Shown here one piece after another: positions 34,504 to 37,940 of a stretch of DNA of 37,940 nt. Position 1 is the first letter of the stretch, and each line of letters starts with the position of its first letter. A program made the position numbers and the translations under genes. The notes under the pieces are model-generated. The model had not been told where the DNA came from, ran no database searches, and was given only the letters and a program-made list of their open reading frames with translations. The DNA is taken from assembly GCA_047630355.1 (NCBI GenBank), contig JBLHXN010000021.1, positions 1 to 37,940 of the forward strand. Reading direction: 5' to 3'. This DNA is from JANQUM01 sp047630355. Its GTDB lineage: Bacteria > Bacteroidota > Bacteroidia > Cytophagales > Spirosomataceae.

Positions 34504-34534
34504 TTGGTAACTATTAGTACTGATTGTACTTTTA
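34504..34534 (+). promoter_or_regulatory. Possible promoter TTG-N20-TACTTTTA
   Basis: TTG at 34504-34506, 20 bases, TACTTTTA at 34527-34534, one base from TAnnTTTG. It lies 23 bases before the ATG at 34558. Confidence 0.45.
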
Positions 34535-34557
34535 TAAACGACGTAACGCTTTACTAA

Positions 34558-35262
34558 ATGTCCAAAATACGGTTCAAAATACACTTTTTAAGATTATTTT
34601 GGCTCGTCGCGGTAACGGTTTCAATTACGTTAGCAAATGTTGTTAATGCTCAGAAAGCCCCACAAATACCCGTTTGCATTAACTGCCTTGACTCACTTTT
34701 AACTGCATTCTGGACGCCTCCACAACCAGCAAAAATGTACGTGACAGATACGGTTACGCAGAAATTTGACCACCGATCAATAAAAAGTAAGGAAGTTCTG
34801 ATTTTTGTGGGGAATCCTGATTTTGCGAAGATAAGAATAAACGATAAGCTGTATTACGGCGGGCGTTATCAGGCAAAAAGGTTATTGGCACCCGGCAGTA
34901 GATTCTTTATTCCTATCACTTTAAAAAGTGGTTTAAATACCATTTCACTTACCGCCCACTCTATCACTGATGATGCATTTTTCGTGCAACTTACCCTGCT
35001 CGATAATGTAGACAAACTCGCTGTTGAACAGGCATTTGCCGATAATAATAGTTTGTCGCTCATTTTTCTGACAGTTTTGAGCGTGTTACTGGTGTATTCG
35101 TTTTTGCATTACTTGCACTACGCAGCAATCGAGAATATTTCCCAACAGCTAATTGTATTCTTTTATTTACAGTTCGTATTGCACTTTCTGGACTTAAAAA
35201 AAGTTGACCCACTCTCATTCAGACTCATTCAGTTAGTCCGATATTTCTTAAATGAACCGTAA
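34558..35262 (+). CDS. Membrane protein of unknown family, possibly 3'-truncated
   Basis: 234 residues: signal peptide (LFWLVAVTVSITLANVVNAQ), a beta-rich periplasmic domain to about 150 (VLIFVGNPDFAKIRINDKLYYGGR...FFIPITLKSGLNTISL), then hydrophobic segments (SLIFLTVLSVLLVYSFLHYL and QLIVFFYLQFVLHFL). The layout resembles the start of a receptor with a periplasmic sensor and several membrane helices, of which only two are left. The C-terminus (LVRYFLNEP) is read from DNA that on the other strand encodes the end of a LytTR fragment. A junction near 35230 may have cut both genes. Confidence 0.6.
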   Translation: MSKIRFKIHFLRLFWLVAVTVSITLANVVNAQKAPQIPVCINCLDSLLTAFWTPPQPAKMYVTDTVTQKFDHRSIKSKEVLIFVGNPDFAKIRINDKLYYGGRYQAKRLLAPGSRFFIPITLKSGLNTISLTAHSITDDAFFVQLTLLDNVDKLAVEQAFADNNSLSLIFLTVLSVLLVYSFLHYLHYAAIENISQQLIVFFYLQFVLHFLDLKKVDPLSFRLIQLVRYFLNEP

Positions 35263-35402
35263 ACCTTCTTACCGTTTATCTGCCCGATGGCTGAATAATT
35301 GCCCTCGCCTTCGACATACGATATATTACTAGTAGACAGGGCAAACTTTCCGTAGTTCATTAAAATACACGGGACTCCTTCTTTATTAATGTAGGTTTTC
35401 AT
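35229..35402 (-). pseudogene. LytTR-domain fragment
   Basis: 57 residues from ATG at 35402: KTYINKEGVPCILMNYGKFA, then ISYVEGEGNYSAIGQINGKKVYGSFKKY. I(S/Y)Y(V/I)EGEGNYS...GKK is the entry of a LytTR DNA-binding domain (about 95 residues), but the second half, including the usual R.HKS block, is absent: the frame stops at 35229-35231 inside the end of the opposing gene. A regulator truncated at that junction. Confidence 0.65.
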
Positions 35403-35567
35403 AATTGTTAAGCTTTAAAGGTTCAGTTTTAACAAAGAGGTCTATTTCAGCCTTCCTTCTTTTCGTTACCTGAATTTACCTTCAAAGCCTAACCCATCCC
35501 CTACCCGATTGATAACCCGTTCATACCACTTAATAACTAGTAAAGTCTTTTATCTAACGGTATAAAA

Positions 35568-35594
35568 GCACCGCCTGAAGATTTCGGGCGGTGC
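35568..35594 (-). terminator. Strong hairpin terminator after the broken tail-fibre-like gene
   Basis: GCACCGCCTGAA pairs with TTCGGGCGGTGC (12 bp, one T-G pair, GAT loop); on the minus strand it is followed by TTTT. It lies 55 bases beyond the terminal stop of the gene at 35650. Confidence 0.75.
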
Positions 35595-35649
35595 ATGAGG
35601 AATAGTGTCATATTTTGAGAGATTACTCTTCGTAGGTTATGAGAATCCA

Positions 35650-36714
35650 TTAGCGGTATTGGCGGTCTACTGGCTGTAGCCCGTTACCTGATGGTGGATA
35701 ATTTACCCCCGATCCATTTGACACATGCACATCTACTGCTAATACCTTATCTCGGCTTAATCCATGTGCGACGGGCGTTTGAGCGTCCGCTTCCATTGTT
35801 CCCGTAATTTTCTTCACTTTGATCTTCGGTGCTGCATCCCCAAGCTGAGTGAAACCATGGTGTTGTGTGTTGCCATCTCCGGTAAGTGTTACTACATCTC
35901 CAGTATTTGAAGCATTAATCTTAAAGTTAGCATTAGCGTCAGTATCATTTGCTTGATATTTGATGTGCCACTTCTTGGATTAGTAAGTTGACTGTTTGAA
36001 CAAATGTGTAATCTTCCCCGTGGTTCATCTTCGTTAATCCTTATATTATTCCCACTGTTTGCAGCACCAGGACCATCAATCGAGAAAAGTCCGTCATTCG
36101 ATTCTGTACCTTCCAAAATTTGAACCACCCCTTCCGAAGTTGTTAACGGAGTGTACTTGACCTGAGCCCTTACCGAACCAGTAGAAGTACTGAAATTTAT
36201 GCCAGTTGCTCCGTCATCCCCGGTATTTCTAACACGATAAAAATGGCGTGGTATCTTCAATTATCATGTCAACTCCACTTACGTGTAGTTTTTGTTGAAG
36301 ATCACTAGTGCCAATGCCAATCATACCGTCACTGGTAATACGCATCCGTTCTCCCGACCCAGTCGCTCCATCTACAGTTGTAATAAAACGCATAAATGAA
36401 CCCTGATTACTCGCCGACCAAGTTGTAGTAGTTTTAAAATCAATGCGTAAGTTTGATGAGTGAAAATCCGTACCGTCGTAACCTCCACCACCGAGTCGTA
36501 TAATTGTAAATTCTCCGGGAACGGCAGTTGGAGCGTCAAGCGTTCCCACGTGCCTGAATATTTCTATCGCTGGAACAACTGTTGTCTGTATTCTCAAATC
36601 CGTTCCCGTTGTCGCTTTAGATTGTGTGCTACCGGGTGTAATTTCCACACCCTATCCAAAACCGAAACTTACAGTCAGTAGCATAGCACTTGAAAGCAGT
36701 ATAATTTTTCTCAT
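35650..36714 (-). pseudogene. Secreted tail-fibre-like protein, multiply mutated
   Basis: ATG at 36714 with signal peptide MRKIILLSSAMLLTVSFGFG, interrupted at once by TAG where GFGQGVEITPGS would read. The body FRHVGTLDAPTAVPGEFTII and SGERMRITSDGMIGIGT is typical of tail-fibre-like secreted Bacteroidota proteins. One extra T in a T-run near 36240 breaks DTTPF(L)YRVRNTGDDG. A second frameshift near 35970 separates LTNPRSGTS from HIKYQANDTDANANFKI. The resumed frame reads VVTLTGDGNTQHHGFTQLG and ends DRQYR*, where Tyr (TAT) to TAA is likely (35650-35652). At least four lesions. Confidence 0.85.
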
Positions 36715-36743
36715 GTTAGTATTTTTAGTAATTATTTGATTAT

Positions 36744-36751
36744 CAAACCTA
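36744..36751 (-). promoter_or_regulatory. Possible -7 box of the tail-fibre-like pseudogene (TAGGTTTG)
   Basis: TAGGTTTG matches TAnnTTTG exactly, 29 bases upstream of the ATG; 19 bases further upstream stands TTC rather than TTG. The promoter may survive although the gene is broken. Confidence 0.4.
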
Positions 36752-36848
36752 TACAGACAAATCCCACTTTGAAAAATCATTTTATCCAATGGTATATTAT
36801 TTTATCTAATGGTTAGCAAGTCACTATTTTCACCCAAACCCCTCCTTT

Positions 36849-36878
36849 GTTCCAACCAATAATTGAGGTAATTTTGTG
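36849..36878 (+). promoter_or_regulatory. mutS promoter (TTG-N19-TAATTTTG)
   Basis: TTG at 36849-36851, 19 bases, TAATTTTG at 36871-36878: a textbook Bacteroidota promoter. The start codon is 69 bases beyond it, leaving a leader of about 60 bases. Confidence 0.65.
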
Positions 36879-36947
36879 TTCAATGAACAAAGATTAATTA
36901 GGAAATAAACGAGTTCAAGAACCAGAAACTTATAAACTATATCAAAG

Positions 36948-37940
36948 TTGGCCACGAAAAACAAAAAAGAAACCCCGCTCACCAAACAGTTTAACCAAAT
37001 AAAGGCAAAATACCCGGGTGCGATGCTGCTCTTTCGGGTCGGAGATTTTTATGAAACCTTCGGAGCGGATGCCATCAAAGCATCCCGTATTTTAGGGATT
37101 ACCCTGACCAAACGCAACAACGGCGGAGCCAACGAGGAACTTGCCGGATTTCCGTACCACTCATTAGATACGTACCTTCCCAAACTTGTGCGAGCGGGCG
37201 AACGCGTCGCTATCTGTGATCAACTCGAAGACCCATCCCAAGCGAAAGGAATTGTTAAACGAGGCGTGACCGAACTTGTTACACCGGGCGTTTCGATGAA
37301 TGATAATGTACTGGAAATCCGGCAAAATAATTACCTCGCTTCCGTTCATTGCGGCGAAAAAGGAAATTATGGCGTAGCGTTTCTTGATATTTCAACGGGT
37401 GAATTTTTGACCACCGAGGGCAACGCCGCTTATATTGACAAGTTACTGCAAAGTTTTGCCCCAGCGGAAGTTTTGTTTTGTAAGCAATACCGCAAGCACT
37501 TCGTGGAAACGTTCGGTGATAAATTCACGACATTCATGTTTGAAGATTGGGCTTACACCCACGATTTCACGTATCCGCTCCTAACCACGCATTTCAAAAC
37601 AAACTCGCTCAAAGGCTTTGGCGTAGAAAATCTGCCGGACGGCATCACGGCGGCGGGAGTCATTCTGCAATATTTATCTGACACCGAGCACAAGGAAATC
37701 GGGCATATTTCAAGTATTACGCGGTTGGACGAAGACCGCTACGTTTGGCTCGACCGTTTTACCATTCGTAACCTCGAACTAATATTCGCTCAAAACGAAG
37801 GCGGCGTACCACTTATTCAGATACTTGATCACACCGTAACACCTATGGGTGCCCGCTTGATGCGGAAATGGGTTGTACTGCCGTTAAAAGAAAAAAAACT
37901 GATTCAAGAACGTCTCGACACCGTAGAGTTTTTTGTAAAA
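36948..37940 (+). CDS. mutS: DNA mismatch repair protein MutS (N-terminal 331 codons, runs off window)
   Basis: Reads from a TTG at 36948: MATKNKKETPLTKQFNQIKA, then LLFRVGDFYETFGADA with the Phe-x-Glu (FYE) motif that stacks on the mismatch, AGFPYHSLDTYLPKLVRAG, EDPSQAKGIVKRGVTELVTPG (end of domain I), the connector domain, and the start of the lever region (GARLMRKWVVLPL). MutS recognises mismatches and starts repair with MutL. No ATG is available before the conserved region, so the TTG start is accepted. All 331 visible codons are open. The ATPase domain lies beyond the window. Confidence 0.93.
   Translation, partial: MATKNKKETPLTKQFNQIKAKYPGAMLLFRVGDFYETFGADAIKASRILGITLTKRNNGGANEELAGFPYHSLDTYLPKLVRAGERVAICDQLEDPSQAKGIVKRGVTELVTPGVSMNDNVLEIRQNNYLASVHCGEKGNYGVAFLDISTGEFLTTEGNAAYIDKLLQSFAPAEVLFCKQYRKHFVETFGDKFTTFMFEDWAYTHDFTYPLLTTHFKTNSLKGFGVENLPDGITAAGVILQYLSDTEHKEIGHISSITRLDEDRYVWLDRFTIRNLELIFAQNEGGVPLIQILDHTVTPMGARLMRKWVVLPLKEKKLIQERLDTVEFFVK

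Noticed and set aside
37164..37349. Minus-strand ORF of 61 codons
   Set aside because: Antisense to mutS, which is well supported.
36948..37940. Defective mutS as the cause of the many lesions
   Set aside because: The visible 331 codons are open with conserved motifs, so there is no evidence for a defect; the rest is outside the window.

Overview
The window looks like a chromosomal segment of a Bacteroidota bacterium, most likely of the order Cytophagales. The evidence is the family content (DUF6029 barrel, Omp28-related protein, paired DUF3857/transglutaminase proteins, DUF4136 lipoproteins, tail-fibre-like secreted proteins), promoters of the Bacteroidota form TTG-N19/20-TAnnTTTG (mutS, Gfo/Idh/MocA gene, LVIVD gene), frequent TTG starts, and dispersed repeats of a kind common in this phylum. 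The genus cannot be fixed from sequence alone.

Layout. 0-1.1 kb: C-terminal tail of an upstream gene, a decayed zinc-ribbon gene and a secreted tail-collar protein. 1.2-4.4 kb: an extracytoplasmic redox cluster (DUF6029 barrel and TlpA thioredoxin on the minus strand, Omp28-related lipoprotein divergent). 4.4-8.1 kb: small membrane protein, MlaE/MlaF-type ABC permease and ATPase, and an exported Gfo/Idh/MocA oxidoreductase. 8.2-15.4 kb: a polymorphic-toxin island. It holds a 1178-residue toxin fragment cut off at its 5' end against the neighbouring gene's promoter, its likely immunity gene, a decapitated XRE repressor, a broken REP-associated transposase (RAYT) between two inverted REP hairpins, and two orphan toxin C-terminal modules, each followed by a membrane-anchored candidate immunity gene. 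A short relic of the main toxin's backbone and a third REP lie between the two modules. 15.4-16.8 kb: REP-like hairpins, a broken tail-fibre-like gene and a perfect 34-bp palindrome. 16.8-26.4 kb: SRPBCC protein and Crp/Fnr regulator, two tandem DUF3857/transglutaminase genes (first decayed, second intact), an outer-membrane protein, a frameshifted LVIVD lipoprotein, a broken outer-membrane protein gene and two cold-shock genes. 26.7-29 kb: intact AlkB-type oxygenase, heavily degraded Fic gene, and broken Ada/Ogt gene. 29-37.9 kb: esterase, ComB-like phosphatase, two DUF4136 lipoproteins, aroB, META-domain lipoprotein, a membrane protein overlapping a truncated LytTR fragment, a multiply mutated tail-fibre-like gene, and the start of mutS.

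Two themes stand out. First, the toxin island shows cassette shuffling with REP hairpins beside module edges. Second, about a dozen genes carry nonsense mutations, frameshifts or truncations while housekeeping genes (aroB, mutS, Mla-type ABC, TlpA) are intact. This suggests active gene decay; homopolymer-type sequencing error may explain some single-base indels but not the in-frame stop substitutions. No tRNA, rRNA or CRISPR array was seen.
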